Part shown: positions 24,074-32,945 of the stretch, one piece after another
How the letters are laid out: each line of letters begins with the position of its first letter
Numbering within the stretch: position 1 is the stretch's first letter
DNA from: Fidelibacterota bacterium
Lineage (GTDB): Bacteria > Fidelibacterota > UBA2242
Reading direction: 5' to 3'
DNA length: 45,373 nt
NCBI GenBank assembly: GCA_011046365.1
Contig: DSAS01000060.1
Coordinates: forward strand, 1 to 45,373
The notes under the pieces: model-generated
Databases searched by the model: none
What the model saw: the letters and a program-made list of their open reading frames with translations, nothing else
What the model was told of the DNA's origin: nothing
Made by a program: the position numbers and the translations under genes

Positions 24074-25274
24074 TCCGGCTGTTGGCTTTGGTGACAACCA
24101 GTTCGGCATTTTTTAACCGTATCTTTTCACCAACCTTGGGAATACGCTGCGTCCGGTGTAAAAAGAATCCACCGATGGTTTCATACTCTCCTTCAGGAAT
24201 TATAAATCCGAAGCGATCGTTGATATCATCCACCGGCATGCGACCGCTTACCACGATCGTCCCGTCCGGGCGCAGGCGGAAGAGATTCTCGACCTCATCG
24301 TATTCGTCTTCAATATCACCAACGACCTCTTCCAGGATATCTTCAATGGTCACCACCCCTTCGGCGCCGCCAAATTCATCCACAACAACTGCCATGCTCT
24401 GGTGATCATTTTGCAAGTCCTCCAGCAACTTGGCAATTCCCATTGTTACGGGAACATAATAAGCCGGGCGGATCAAGGATTTAATACTCTTGGACGGATT
24501 CTCCCCCAAAATATCAAAACTGTTCAGGACTCCAACGATCTTATCCACCCGGTCACGGTACACCGGAATGCGACGGTGCTTGGTCTGAACAAAGTACTCC
24601 GCCGCTTCCTGGATCGTAGCCTTATCGCTCATTACGGCGACATCAATCAGGGGGATCATGATCTCCCGGACACTGGTTTCCGTAAAATGCAGTAGCCGGT
24701 TGATCATTTTGCGCTCGCTGGGCTTGACATCACCCGTGTCATGCCGCATCTTCATCATCAATTTCAGCTCTTCTTTACTGATGAAAAGACCGTCATTCAC
24801 CCGCTTCTCACCGAAGATAAGCGCTATCAGTGATGCGGTTTGGGAGAACAGCCAAACAACAGGGAAAAAGAGCAGCATGAAAAAGCGTAGGATATAGATA
24901 ATTCGCAGCACAATATCGTTGCTTTTTTGCTGAAAAATACTTTTCGGGACGATCTCGGCAAACACCAAATTAATAGATGTCATCACAAAAATTGCTACCG
25001 GCACACCCATCGCCCCCAACCAGAGATAAAGTTGTGAAGAGACAACCGTCGTACTGATGACAACGCACAAATTGGTTCCAAAGAGGGTCGTTCCGAGGAT
25101 TCTTTCGGGATTTTTTAACATTTCGGAAACCAATTTTGATGCGCTGTGACCCGATTTGGCAGCATGTTTCAGTTGCATCCGGTCTACTGATACCAGTGCT
25201 ATTTCCGTGCCGGAGAAGAAAGCCTCGCCCAAGATACACAGAAAAATGATAATAATCGCTAAAATTCCAGTCAT
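24021..25274 (-). CDS. CNNM/CorC-HlyC family transporter-type protein (second of a tandem pair)
   Basis: The 417-residue membrane protein has an N-terminal four-helix DUF21/CNNM domain (FFSGTEIALVSVDRMQLKH about 15-33), two CBS domains in the middle (VREIMIPLIDVAVM, HRRIPVYRD, EFGGAEGVVTIEDILEEVVGDIEDE) and a C-terminal CorC/HlyC domain (GTIVVSGRMPVDDINDRFG). Family members are linked to magnesium or cobalt efflux and were formerly called haemolysins. Its start codon overlaps the stop of the upstream paralogue by one base. The convergent PAP2 gene overlaps its 3' end. Confidence 0.9.
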   Translation of the reverse strand: MTGILAIIIIFLCILGEAFFSGTEIALVSVDRMQLKHAAKSGHSASKLVSEMLKNPERILGTTLFGTNLCVVISTTVVSSQLYLWLGAMGVPVAIFVMTSINLVFAEIVPKSIFQQKSNDIVLRIIYILRFFMLLFFPVVWLFSQTASLIALIFGEKRVNDGLFISKEELKLMMKMRHDTGDVKPSERKMINRLLHFTETSVREIMIPLIDVAVMSDKATIQEAAEYFVQTKHRRIPVYRDRVDKIVGVLNSFDILGENPSKSIKSLIRPAYYVPVTMGIAKLLEDLQNDHQSMAVVVDEFGGAEGVVTIEDILEEVVGDIEDEYDEVENLFRLRPDGTIVVSGRMPVDDINDRFGFIIPEGEYETIGGFFLHRTQRIPKVGEKIRLKNAELVVTKANSRIIGEIAIRRSDSSDQSS

Positions 25275-26527
25275 TATTGCCTCTTCACCAGTAATGAATC
25301 AATGCGGTTATTTTCAATTTTCTCCACTGTAAATATCAAATTTTCGTGTTTGATGCTGGATTTTACCCGGGGCAGTTCACCAAACAGGGCAAACACAAAT
25401 CCACCGATTGTATCCACATCTTCGGAAACCAACTCGACTTTCAGAAGCTCATTAAATTCATCAAGGGACATATTTGCATTAATTCGAAACAGCGATTCTT
25501 CGAGTTGCTCATGCTGTTCGCTGTCATCTTCAAATTCATCGGTTATATCACCGAAAATAGCCTCCAGCAGGTCCTCCATGCTGACCAGTCCCTGAACACC
25601 ACCATATTCATCCAGAATGATCGCCACCGATATTTTCCGGCGCTGAAAGGTCTGAAACAGTTCGTCCGCCCGCTTGGTGATGGGTACAAAATAGGGCTGC
25701 CGCAGAATCTTGGTCAGAGACTTTTCGTCCTTGGTGTTTTTATCAATACTCAGCTCAATCAGATCATTGGCAAACAGAATCCCGATAATATTATCCTTGT
25801 TATCACGATATATCGGCACCTTGGAATAGTGATTCTTTTTAATCTCGCGGATCATTTCATCCAGCGGCATATCCGCCGGCAGGCAGAACATATTAATCCG
25901 GGGCGTCATCACATCGTCCATCCGGGCGTCACCAAAATCAAAGACATTATAGATATATTCCCGCTCCAGCGAATCAATGATGCCCTCTTTTTCGCCCTCT
26001 TCGACAATCGTTTTGATCACGTCTTCGGTGAGGATACTGCCGGTTCGGGTGGACCCGCCGATAAACAGGTCTACAATACGGTCGGACAGCGTCCGAATCA
26101 GCCAGCGGATCGGCGCAACCATTCTGGAAAAAAAGTAGAGTGGGATCGCCACAAACAGAGCGAAGCCCTCATTCTTCTTAATTGCTATTGTTTTCGGCGT
26201 TATCTCACCCAGCAGGAGCAGTACCGGCAGGACAATCACGATATTGATCCACGGTAGTTCCTCGCCGAAAAGCGCGATGATCAGAGCCGCCGAGATGGAA
26301 GATATTGAGGTATTAACAAATTCATTGCCCAGCAAAATGGTGATAATCAGGCGGCGAGGGCGCTCCAGCAGAATTTTGATATTGCGCCCCTTCTTTTCGT
26401 GGGTCAGTCCTAATTTTTCGATTTGGACTTTGGTTAAGGAAAAAAGCGCCGTCTCGGAACCCGAGAAGAAACCCGACAGAAACAGGAGCACGACGAGCAG
26501 TGCCATTTCAATATAAAATAGCAACAT
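25274..26527 (-). CDS. CNNM/CorC-HlyC family transporter-type protein (first of a tandem pair)
   Basis: Same architecture and length (417 residues) as the following gene: DUF21/CNNM membrane domain (FFSGSETALFSLTKVQIEKLG), CBS pair (DVMTPRINMFCLP, YSKVPIYRD, EYGGVQGLVSMEDLLEAIFGDITDEFED) and CorC/HlyC domain (SLFRINANMSLDEFNELL). The sequence differs strongly from its neighbour, so this is an old duplication, and the two may form a heteromer. The start at ATG 26527 lacks an obvious ribosome site; an internal ATG eight residues on (MALL) is an alternative. Proposed role is divalent cation export or tolerance, from family knowledge. Confidence 0.9.
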   Translation of the reverse strand: MLLFYIEMALLVVLLFLSGFFSGSETALFSLTKVQIEKLGLTHEKKGRNIKILLERPRRLIITILLGNEFVNTSISSISAALIIALFGEELPWINIVIVLPVLLLLGEITPKTIAIKKNEGFALFVAIPLYFFSRMVAPIRWLIRTLSDRIVDLFIGGSTRTGSILTEDVIKTIVEEGEKEGIIDSLEREYIYNVFDFGDARMDDVMTPRINMFCLPADMPLDEMIREIKKNHYSKVPIYRDNKDNIIGILFANDLIELSIDKNTKDEKSLTKILRQPYFVPITKRADELFQTFQRRKISVAIILDEYGGVQGLVSMEDLLEAIFGDITDEFEDDSEQHEQLEESLFRINANMSLDEFNELLKVELVSEDVDTIGGFVFALFGELPRVKSSIKHENLIFTVEKIENNRIDSLLVKRQ

Positions 26528-26690
26528 ATCAGAAAAATGGTCTCCAACTATCTTCCATCACGTGTAATATAATTCCAATACCGGATATTCCAAAATTCTA
26601 TCCGCACTAAATCATCAAACCCCTTGCATTTACCCTGTCTAATCCGGAAATTGCTCTGGTCCATTTGAAAGGAAAATCCAGAAAATCGGC

Positions 26691-28229
26691 ATGAAAAGCA
26701 AACTCACTCCAATCCTAACCACGGCGCTGTTATCATTTTACCTGAGTCAATGCGCTTCTACGTCAATCCAACGCCCTGTGCAAACTGTCGTGACTTCGCC
26801 GGACACAGTCCTGTCGGTCAGCTTCCTGCACTGGAACGATCTGCACAGCGCCAACCTCCCCTATGTTTCCAACTGGGGGTATACCAAAGGGCAGATGATC
26901 GGCGGTTATGCGACTATGGCAGGTTATATTGATTCATTGAAACGAATCTACCCGGAAGCCGTTGTTCTCAATGCCGGGGACGATTTTCAGGGTTCGCCCA
27001 TCTCCGCTCTCACCAAGGGCATGTCCCAGATTCGCATTCTCAATGAAATCAAACCGGATGCCTTTACAATCGGCAATCACGAATTCGATTACAGTATGGA
27101 CAATCTGCGCCGGGCGGTCGCCACCGCAAACTTTGCGGTACTGTCCTGCAATATTTTCGATTCCACCCGCATGACACTGTTTACGGAACCCTACAAAATC
27201 GTACAATCAAGGGGTGTACGCATCGGTATCATCGGGGGCATTATGGAAAACCTGAAATCCACTGTCCTGCCGTCCAATATGGAAAAAATAGCGATTCTGG
27301 ACCTTTCTGCGTCCATCATGAAATATGTCGCCGAAATTCAGGATAAAACCGACCTCATCGTCGTGCTGAGCCATAACGGTTTCCGCGAAGACAGTCTGCT
27401 GGCGACCCGGATAAACGCAGTGGATGTTATTTTCGGTGGTCACTCCCACACCCGCCTCAAACAGCCGGTGCCGGTCAATAACATCCTGATCTGTCAAGCC
27501 GGTTCGCGGGGACAATTTCTGGGACATCTGCGGGCGGTCGTCATGCCGCAATCCGGGCGCATTATCCGCTACGAATACGAACTGATCGAAACCGTTGTTA
27601 AAAATATCACCCCCTCCGCTGCGGTGGCACACATCGTTGATTCCCTCGAAGCCGGCATTGAAACGGAAATGAACCGGATAATCGGTGAACTTAAAACCGA
27701 CTGGGTCCGCAGCAGCCGCGGTGAGTCAAATATCGGCAACTGGATCGCCGATGCCATCTGCCACCACTTCAAAGCTGACATTGCCTTTCAAAACAGCGGC
27801 GGGATTCGCAAGGGGCTCAATGCGGGACCAATCCGGGTCCGTGACATCTGGGAAATTTCGCCCTTTGATAACACCATTGTACTGGTAACCGTCACCGGCG
27901 AGCAGCTCCTGCAAATTTTGAATTGGCGCATCCAGCACCCCCGCGATCTGCTCCAGCAGTCCGGAATCCGCCGCGTATACGATGGGGTGTCAAAAACCCT
28001 TCTTGAGGCTTCAGTGAATGGTGAGCCGATTGATCTACAACAAAAATATGTCATCGCCACCAATAATTACATCGTCGGACACATTGATCGGTTTTTCGGG
28101 CTCTCCGCCGAAGATGTCGAAATTCACGACACCGGTATCATTGGACGGGATGTTCTGATCCAAACCGTAGAAGAGCAGCCGATCGTTGACAGCCGAACCG
28201 ACGGACGATTGATCATCAGAAATCGCTGA
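26691..28229 (+). CDS. 5'-nucleotidase/UshA family lipoprotein (metallophosphoesterase)
   Basis: Exported phosphoesterase that dephosphorylates nucleotides or related esters outside the cytoplasm. The hydrophobic leader ends LSQC, making Cys21 a plausible lipid attachment (Gln at -1 is not the classic lipobox). The N-terminal metallophosphatase domain shows the binuclear metal ligands: WNDLHS, NAGDDFQGS, GNHEFDYS, LSHNG and GGHSHTR. The C-terminal 5'-nucleotidase domain has ESNIGNWIADA, AFQNSGGIRKGL, SPFDNTIV and ATNNYIV. The 512-residue length is normal. It is monocistronic, in a divergent position to the CNNM genes. It could supply nucleosides to the salvage unit near 36-39 kb. Confidence 0.92.
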   Translation: MKSKLTPILTTALLSFYLSQCASTSIQRPVQTVVTSPDTVLSVSFLHWNDLHSANLPYVSNWGYTKGQMIGGYATMAGYIDSLKRIYPEAVVLNAGDDFQGSPISALTKGMSQIRILNEIKPDAFTIGNHEFDYSMDNLRRAVATANFAVLSCNIFDSTRMTLFTEPYKIVQSRGVRIGIIGGIMENLKSTVLPSNMEKIAILDLSASIMKYVAEIQDKTDLIVVLSHNGFREDSLLATRINAVDVIFGGHSHTRLKQPVPVNNILICQAGSRGQFLGHLRAVVMPQSGRIIRYEYELIETVVKNITPSAAVAHIVDSLEAGIETEMNRIIGELKTDWVRSSRGESNIGNWIADAICHHFKADIAFQNSGGIRKGLNAGPIRVRDIWEISPFDNTIVLVTVTGEQLLQILNWRIQHPRDLLQQSGIRRVYDGVSKTLLEASVNGEPIDLQQKYVIATNNYIVGHIDRFFGLSAEDVEIHDTGIIGRDVLIQTVEEQPIVDSRTDGRLIIRNR

Positions 28230-28243
28230 ATGCACCGATTCAG
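28226..28243 (+). terminator. Weak hairpin overlapping the nucleotidase stop codon
   Basis: CTGAAT and ATTCAG form a perfect 6-bp stem around the 6-nt loop GCACCG, with the stop codon in the left arm. No T-run follows (TATTGCC), so intrinsic termination is uncertain. Confidence 0.2.
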
Positions 28244-28294
28244 TATTGCCGATATTATTATATCAATTACCTGGGGTTGATTTTGAACAATTTG

Positions 28295-28326
28295 TTTGAT
28301 TTTTTACCTAAATATATTTACATTTG
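28295..28326 (+). promoter_or_regulatory. FCB-type promoter of the tRNA-His/tRNA-Glu unit
   Basis: TTTG at 28295-28298, a 20-nt A/T-rich spacer and TACATTTG at 28319-28326 give a near-perfect Bacteroidota-type promoter (TTG about N19 TAnnTTTG). Transcription would begin around 28331, some 75 nt before the first tRNA. This is the cleanest promoter in the window. Confidence 0.65.
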
Positions 28327-28403
28327 GCGGCTTTTTGGAGAGTGATCCTTTCTGACCATAAAGGGCGCAACTCTTGATAAATTTTCTCCCCGGAGATATA
28401 AAT

Positions 28404-28477
28404 GGTGGGTGTAGCTCAGATGGTAGAGCAACAGGTTGTGGCCCTGTCGGTCGCGGGTTCAAGTCCCGTCACTCACC
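28404..28477 (+). tRNA. tRNA-His (anticodon GTG)
   Basis: A cloverleaf can be drawn: acceptor GTGGGTG (28405-28411) pairs with CACTCAC (28470-28476), the anticodon stem ACAGG/CCTGT encloses loop TTGTGGC with anticodon GTG at 28438-28440, and the T-arm carries TTCAAGT. The extra G at 28404 opposite C73 at 28477 is the G-1:C73 pair unique to tRNA-His and recognised by histidyl-tRNA synthetase. The 3' CCA is not encoded. Confidence 0.97.
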
Positions 28478-28488
28478 CGAACACTTAT

Positions 28489-28560
28489 GGCGCCATCGTC
28501 TAGTGGTTAGGACCCAGGATTTTCATTCCTGTAACCGGAGTTCGATCCTCCGTGGCGCTA
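28489..28560 (+). tRNA. tRNA-Glu (anticodon TTC)
   Basis: Acceptor GGCGCCA (28489-28495) pairs with TGGCGCT (28553-28559, with a terminal G-T wobble) and discriminator A at 28560. The anticodon stem CAGGA/TCCTG holds loop TTTTCAT with anticodon TTC, and the T-loop is TTCGATC. CCA is not encoded (CAT follows). It lies 11 bases after tRNA-His, so the two are cotranscribed. Confidence 0.97.
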
Positions 28561-28567
28561 CATTCAA

Positions 28568-28596
28568 GCTTCTCAATCGAGGAGCATTTTTATTTT
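28568..28596 (+). terminator. Intrinsic terminator of the tRNA unit
   Basis: GCTTCTC (28568-28574) pairs with GAGGAGC (28579-28585) around loop AATC, one G-T wobble, followed at once by ATTTTTATTTT. It lies eight bases after tRNA-Glu and is the only textbook rho-independent terminator I see in the window. Confidence 0.85.
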
Positions 28597-28729
28597 AACC
28601 GTAATCTGTTTCGAAAATATTCCACTTTCTTGTTGAAAATCAGACAAAAAGACCTTATTATCAACCATTATTGTCCGAGGAATTTTTGTCATAACCCTTT
28701 TTTGTCAAGAAAGAACGTTTGCCCAACTG

Positions 28730-29302
28730 ATGGTTGTTGCTAAATATATATCAGTTCTGCTGCACCCCTTTATCTGCGGAACTCTGGCTTTCCTGCTGAT
28801 TCTCTCCAAAAGCTATGTGACCTTTCCTCAATACCTTTTTATTATCCTGATCGCTATCGCGGCGATTGTTGTTTTTCCAGCAATCCATGTCATGACAATG
28901 AAACGAAAAGGGCAGACGGTCAGTCTGGATATCCCGGAGCGGAAAAAGCGAATCTCCCCGTTTATTTTCAGTATCTTTATCTATATCATTGCTCTTTTTC
29001 TTCTTTGGGTTGTCAGCGCACCGAGAGCGGTACTGGTATTGATGTGGGCTTATGCTTTCAATACGATAGTCGCCACTCTGATTACAAAATACTGGAAAAT
29101 CAGCATCCACGGTATGGCTCTGGGCGGACCCATCGCCGCCCTGGGACAGGCGGTCGCGCCCGTTTACTATTGGGGATTAATCTTTGTCATTCCCATAACT
29201 TATTCCCGGGTCCGCCTAAAAGCGCATACGCCTGAACAGGTGGTTGCCGGCTTTGCATTGGGCTTTATTCTAACCATAATTCATTTTAAATTACTGGGGT
29301 AG
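28730..29302 (+). CDS. PAP2-like integral membrane protein
   Basis: Membrane protein of 190 residues with five or six helices. Weak PAP2-type motifs are visible: KISIHGMALGG at about 123-133 (second motif, with His) and RVRLKAHTPEQVVAGFALG near 168-186 (third motif, with His). The first motif is represented only by a basic RKKRISPF segment near 63. It may be a small phosphatase or a non-catalytic relative. The start follows no strong ribosome site. It lies two bases upstream of glgC, so the two are probably cotranscribed. Confidence 0.7.
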   Translation: MVVAKYISVLLHPFICGTLAFLLILSKSYVTFPQYLFIILIAIAAIVVFPAIHVMTMKRKGQTVSLDIPERKKRISPFIFSIFIYIIALFLLWVVSAPRAVLVLMWAYAFNTIVATLITKYWKISIHGMALGGPIAALGQAVAPVYYWGLIFVIPITYSRVRLKAHTPEQVVAGFALGFILTIIHFKLLG

Positions 29303-29304
29303 TC

Positions 29305-30546
29305 ATGCGCAGAGCCGATATATTAGCAGTAATTCTCGGAGGCGGTCAGGGAACCCGGCTGTTTCCCCTGACCAAATATCGGGCTAAGCCGGCGGTGCCT
29401 TTCGGCGGCAAATTCCGGATTATTGACATTCCCATCAGCAATTGTCTGAACAGCAAAATCGAACGAATATACGTCCTGACTCAATTCAACACCGAATCGC
29501 TGCACCGGCACATTTACGGCACCTACCGTTTGGGACGTTTTACCAGAGGCTTCGTGGATATCCTGGCTGCTCAGCAAACCACTGAAAATATGGATTGGTA
29601 CCAGGGAACCGCCGATGCCGTCCGCCAGAATCTGGAATATATCAGACAGATAAACGCCAGGTACACACTGATCCTGAGCGGTGATCATCTCTACCGCATG
29701 GATTACAATCAATTTCTGCACTCCCATATCAAAAACCGGGCGGACATTACGATCTCCGTCAAGCCGGTTCCCCGGTGCGAGGCTTCCGGATTCGGCATTT
29801 TAAAAACCGATCAACAAAACCGAATTCTGGAATTCGTCGAAAAACCCGGCACCGACCGCCTCGATGCCTCAGCCAGTCCCGGGTTGCCAGAGGAGACCCC
29901 TTTTCTGGCATCCATGGGTATTTATATCTTCAGTACTCCAATTCTGTTCAAGATTTTACGCCAAAATCAGAGCGCCGATTTCGGGAAACATGTCATTCCC
30001 TACGCCATTGAAAACTATCGCGTTTTCACCCATACATTCAGCGACTACTGGCGCGATATCGGCTCCATGGAATCCTTTTTCAAAGCCAACCTGGAACTGA
30101 CTTCGCTGAAACCGGCATTTACCTTCTACGATGAGAAATTTCCAATCTACACCCATGCCCGCTCTTTGCCCGGTTCGCGGGTAGACAGCTGCCATTTCGA
30201 AAGGGTTCTTTTGGCGGACGGCTGTTTTATTGACGGCAGCACCATTAAAAATTCCGTCATCGGTATCCGGAGTAAAATCGCCACCAACTCTTTGCTTGAA
30301 AACTGTGTCGTCATGGGCGGCGATTTCTATGAAAGCAAGCCGAAAAGGGGCGCTATCCCCATCGGTATCGGCAAAGATTGCATTATTAAAAATGCCATCA
30401 TAGATAAAAATGCCCGAATCGGTAACCAGGTCCGAATTTTAAATCAGGAAAATATCCGCAATCTTGATCATGACAATTACTATATCCGTGACGGCATCGT
30501 TGTCATTCCGAAAAACATGATAATCCCAAACAATACCGTGATTTAG
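29305..30546 (+). CDS. glgC: Glucose-1-phosphate adenylyltransferase
   Basis: Makes ADP-glucose from glucose-1-phosphate and ATP, the committed step of bacterial glycogen synthesis. The nucleotidyltransferase motif LGGGQGTRLFPLT is at 11-23, then AKPAVPFGG at 28-36, QGTADAVRQN, LSGDHLYRMDY and FVEKPG, with a C-terminal left-handed beta-helix containing SVIGIRSKI and IIDKNARIG. The length of 413 residues is normal. No other glycogen gene (glgA, glgB, glgP) is present in the window. It is followed after 24 bases by an unknown gene. Confidence 0.95.
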   Translation: MRRADILAVILGGGQGTRLFPLTKYRAKPAVPFGGKFRIIDIPISNCLNSKIERIYVLTQFNTESLHRHIYGTYRLGRFTRGFVDILAAQQTTENMDWYQGTADAVRQNLEYIRQINARYTLILSGDHLYRMDYNQFLHSHIKNRADITISVKPVPRCEASGFGILKTDQQNRILEFVEKPGTDRLDASASPGLPEETPFLASMGIYIFSTPILFKILRQNQSADFGKHVIPYAIENYRVFTHTFSDYWRDIGSMESFFKANLELTSLKPAFTFYDEKFPIYTHARSLPGSRVDSCHFERVLLADGCFIDGSTIKNSVIGIRSKIATNSLLENCVVMGGDFYESKPKRGAIPIGIGKDCIIKNAIIDKNARIGNQVRILNQENIRNLDHDNYYIRDGIVVIPKNMIIPNNTVI

Positions 30547-30570
30547 AATCAGACTTAGAGATTTCAACCG

Positions 30571-31383
30571 ATGGTTTATACCCGCGACCCAAAGCAAACA
30601 GTCCTTTTTCCGGAGCTGCTGTCCGATCTCGATCTGCCGTCCATCACGACCCTGCCGGACTACGATAAGGCGCTGGAAAATTTCATCAAAATGTCCGACT
30701 ATGGCGCATTTATTGAACTCAATATCGCCGGTCTGGAGAAATCCTTTTCCCTCTCCTTCGATGAGCTGCGTGTCCCGCGGCGCTATCGCCAGCGGCGGCA
30801 AGACGCAAACTCGCCGGTCTTCTACCTCTTTCCCACAGATGTCCGTAATCATCTCAACCGGCTGAAATATGAGGCGCGGGCTTTTTTTAATAAAACCAAC
30901 AGTGTCAAAACCGGCTTCGGCTACTTCGTATTCCGCCAGTATTTCCATCTTTGGGATTTGCACCGTCAAAAATTTACCGCAAACCTGTTCGATTATCTTC
31001 GCCTGGAAATAGGTGAAAAGCACTATCAGAGATATTTTCTATCAGCCTGGAACGATGCCGTCAAATGGACCCGGCTGGGGATCAAGCGTAAATTTCACCA
31101 TCTGCTCCCGCCAGCCGACATTGAATTGATCCAGAACAGGCAGCAGCGTTTCAGTGAATTGAATCTGACCATCTCCCAGCTCGACCGGGAGGACCAGGAC
31201 TACCTGCTGAATTGCCTGATTCTGAAAACCCTTCATATTCCTCCAAATTTACCTGACTTTATTGATGGCATTTCAGTTCTATCCACATTTAAAACAATTC
31301 ATCTGGAACATCTCAAAAATATCTCCATTGAGTCTCTGGAAGACCTTCTGGAATTTTTAAATACTCTTCCGAAACAGTCTTAA
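30571..31383 (+). CDS. Hypothetical soluble protein
   Basis: I do not recognise this 270-residue protein. It has no signal peptide and no membrane segment, is rich in aromatic and charged residues, and appears mixed alpha/beta with a helical C-terminus. A Tyr/Arg-rich stretch (RVPRRYRQRRQD about 68-79) is conspicuous. It lies between glgC (24-bp gap) and pcm (14-bp gap) on the same strand, so it is probably cotranscribed with both. Codon use looks like that of its neighbours. Function unknown. Confidence 0.7.
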   Translation: MVYTRDPKQTVLFPELLSDLDLPSITTLPDYDKALENFIKMSDYGAFIELNIAGLEKSFSLSFDELRVPRRYRQRRQDANSPVFYLFPTDVRNHLNRLKYEARAFFNKTNSVKTGFGYFVFRQYFHLWDLHRQKFTANLFDYLRLEIGEKHYQRYFLSAWNDAVKWTRLGIKRKFHHLLPPADIELIQNRQQRFSELNLTISQLDREDQDYLLNCLILKTLHIPPNLPDFIDGISVLSTFKTIHLEHLKNISIESLEDLLEFLNTLPKQS

Positions 31384-31397
31384 TCCGGGAAATATTC

Positions 31398-32051
31398 TTG
31401 TATCATTCGAACCCCAAGAATCCCGCAGAAATGGTCGCCGTTCAGATCAGTTCCCGGGATATTGTTGACCCGCGAGTGCTGCGGGTTATGCGAAAGATTC
31501 CCCGCGAAAAATTCGTGCCGGAAAAACATCGGGCGCTCGCCTATTCCGACCAGGCACTGCCCATTGGAAAAGACCAGACCATTTCGCAGCCCTATGTCGT
31601 CGCATTTATGACCCAGGCACTGGCGGTGCAGGCTTCTTCAAAAGTACTGGAAGTCGGAACCGGCTCCGGTTATCAAACCGCCATCCTTGCCCGTCTCGCC
31701 CGGACGGTCTATACGGTGGAGATTATTCCATCCCTTCAGGAGCGGGCAAAATCCGTATTGGACTCGCTGGGTTTTAAAAATATCTTTTACAAATGCGGTG
31801 ACGGTCGCCTGGGCTGGCATGAACAGGCGCCCTTTGACCGGATCATCGTCACCGCCGCCAGTCGTGAAATTCCCAAAATGCTGCTTGATCAACTTGCGGA
31901 TAATGGCAAAATGATTATCCCGTCTGGCAAGCAGGGCTGGTCACAAAATCTGATTTTGATCAGCAAACACCATAATCAACTGAAAAGGGAAAAGCTGCTG
32001 CCGGTGCGCTTTGTACCCCTTGTAAAGACCGGTAAAGGAAAACAGACCTAG
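31398..32051 (+). CDS. pcm: Protein-L-isoaspartate O-methyltransferase
   Basis: SAM-dependent repair enzyme that methylates isoaspartyl residues in aged proteins. The family signature IPREKFV is followed by LPIGKDQTISQPYVVAFM, the SAM-binding LEVGTGSGYQTAILARLA at about 80-97, and PFDRIIVTAASREIP near 150. The length of 217 residues is standard. The start is TTG 31398 after GGGAAA; ATG 31431 would remove 11 residues before the conserved part and is an alternative. It is followed two bases later by the diguanylate cyclase gene. Confidence 0.93.
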   Translation: MYHSNPKNPAEMVAVQISSRDIVDPRVLRVMRKIPREKFVPEKHRALAYSDQALPIGKDQTISQPYVVAFMTQALAVQASSKVLEVGTGSGYQTAILARLARTVYTVEIIPSLQERAKSVLDSLGFKNIFYKCGDGRLGWHEQAPFDRIIVTAASREIPKMLLDQLADNGKMIIPSGKQGWSQNLILISKHHNQLKREKLLPVRFVPLVKTGKGKQT

Positions 32052-32053
32052 CC

Positions 32054-32881
32054 ATGCAGGATCGGGAAAACCAGCTGTTCGAAGAGCTGATTCAAACCAT
32101 CGAACAGGCGGCTTATGGTAATTATGCCAACAGTAAATTCGAAAATTTCATGCGCGTCGGCAATCCGCCTATAATCCGGCGTTTGGCAACAATCATGGAA
32201 AACCTCTGCCGCCAATTTGAAAAACGGGAACGGCACTTGAAAATAGCCGTAGAAGAACTCCGCGTCGCCCGGGTCGAGATGGAGCGCTTCAATGCTCAAC
32301 TGGATGCCCGGGTCAGAGAGCGCACCCGGGCGTTGGAAGAAGCCAATTCCAAACTCGAATCGCTATCCACAACCGATGCACTGACCGGCATCTACAACCG
32401 CCGTAATTTCGACGAAAAGCTGAATTACGAATTTGCCCGGGCAATGCGGTATGAGACGGCGCTCAGCTGCATTATGTTCGACATTGATTTTTTTAAAAAA
32501 GTCAATGATACGCATGGGCATGTTTTCGGCGACGAGGTACTGCGGATGATTGGAAATACGTTACGGAAAGAGTTGCGCGTACACGATATTTACGCCCGTT
32601 ACGGCGGTGAGGAATTTGTGGTGCTTTTACCGGAAACAGAGGCGCAATGTGCCCGGACAGTCGCCGAGAAAATTCGTCATTCCATCGCGCAAAAAACCGT
32701 CTCACAGAACGGTATATCGGTCAATGTCACCGTCTCTCTGGGGGTCGCCGAGCTAGACGGAGATTTTATGAAAACCGGTCGCGATCTCGTCGAAAAAGCA
32801 GACCGCGCCATGTATAACGCCAAAAACAGCGGTCGCAACCGAACGATTATCTACTCCCGGGCAATTGATGACCAAATTTGA
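32054..32881 (+). CDS. Diguanylate cyclase (GGDEF) with N-terminal helical region
   Basis: Makes the second messenger cyclic di-GMP from two GTP. The N-terminal 105 residues are helical and likely coiled-coil (residues 55-105), linking to a GGDEF domain with LTGIYNRRNFDE at 110-121, metal-binding DIDFFKKVND, and active-site GGEEF at 184-188. The inhibitory I-site RVHD at 175-178 sits exactly five residues before it, suggesting product feedback. No sensory domain or membrane helix is visible, so the helical region may dimerise or bind a partner. No EAL or HD-GYP phosphodiesterase and no PilZ gene are in the window. It starts two bases after pcm. Confidence 0.92.
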   Translation: MQDRENQLFEELIQTIEQAAYGNYANSKFENFMRVGNPPIIRRLATIMENLCRQFEKRERHLKIAVEELRVARVEMERFNAQLDARVRERTRALEEANSKLESLSTTDALTGIYNRRNFDEKLNYEFARAMRYETALSCIMFDIDFFKKVNDTHGHVFGDEVLRMIGNTLRKELRVHDIYARYGGEEFVVLLPETEAQCARTVAEKIRHSIAQKTVSQNGISVNVTVSLGVAELDGDFMKTGRDLVEKADRAMYNAKNSGRNRTIIYSRAIDDQI

Positions 32882-32945
32882 GAAAAGCCTTTGTATGCTT
32901 GCTCTCGGAGCTGTATATTCCGTCCTGAATAATGATAATGTATGA

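Noticed and set aside
25346-26257. 303-codon ORF on the plus strand antisense to the first CNNM gene
   Set aside because: The minus-strand frame has full DUF21, CBS and CorC motifs; the plus-strand translation resembles no family and is a codon-bias artefact.
28374-28598. 74-codon ORF over the tRNA region
   Set aside because: It reads straight through tRNA-His, tRNA-Glu and the left part of the terminator; both tRNAs fold well, so the ORF is a shadow.
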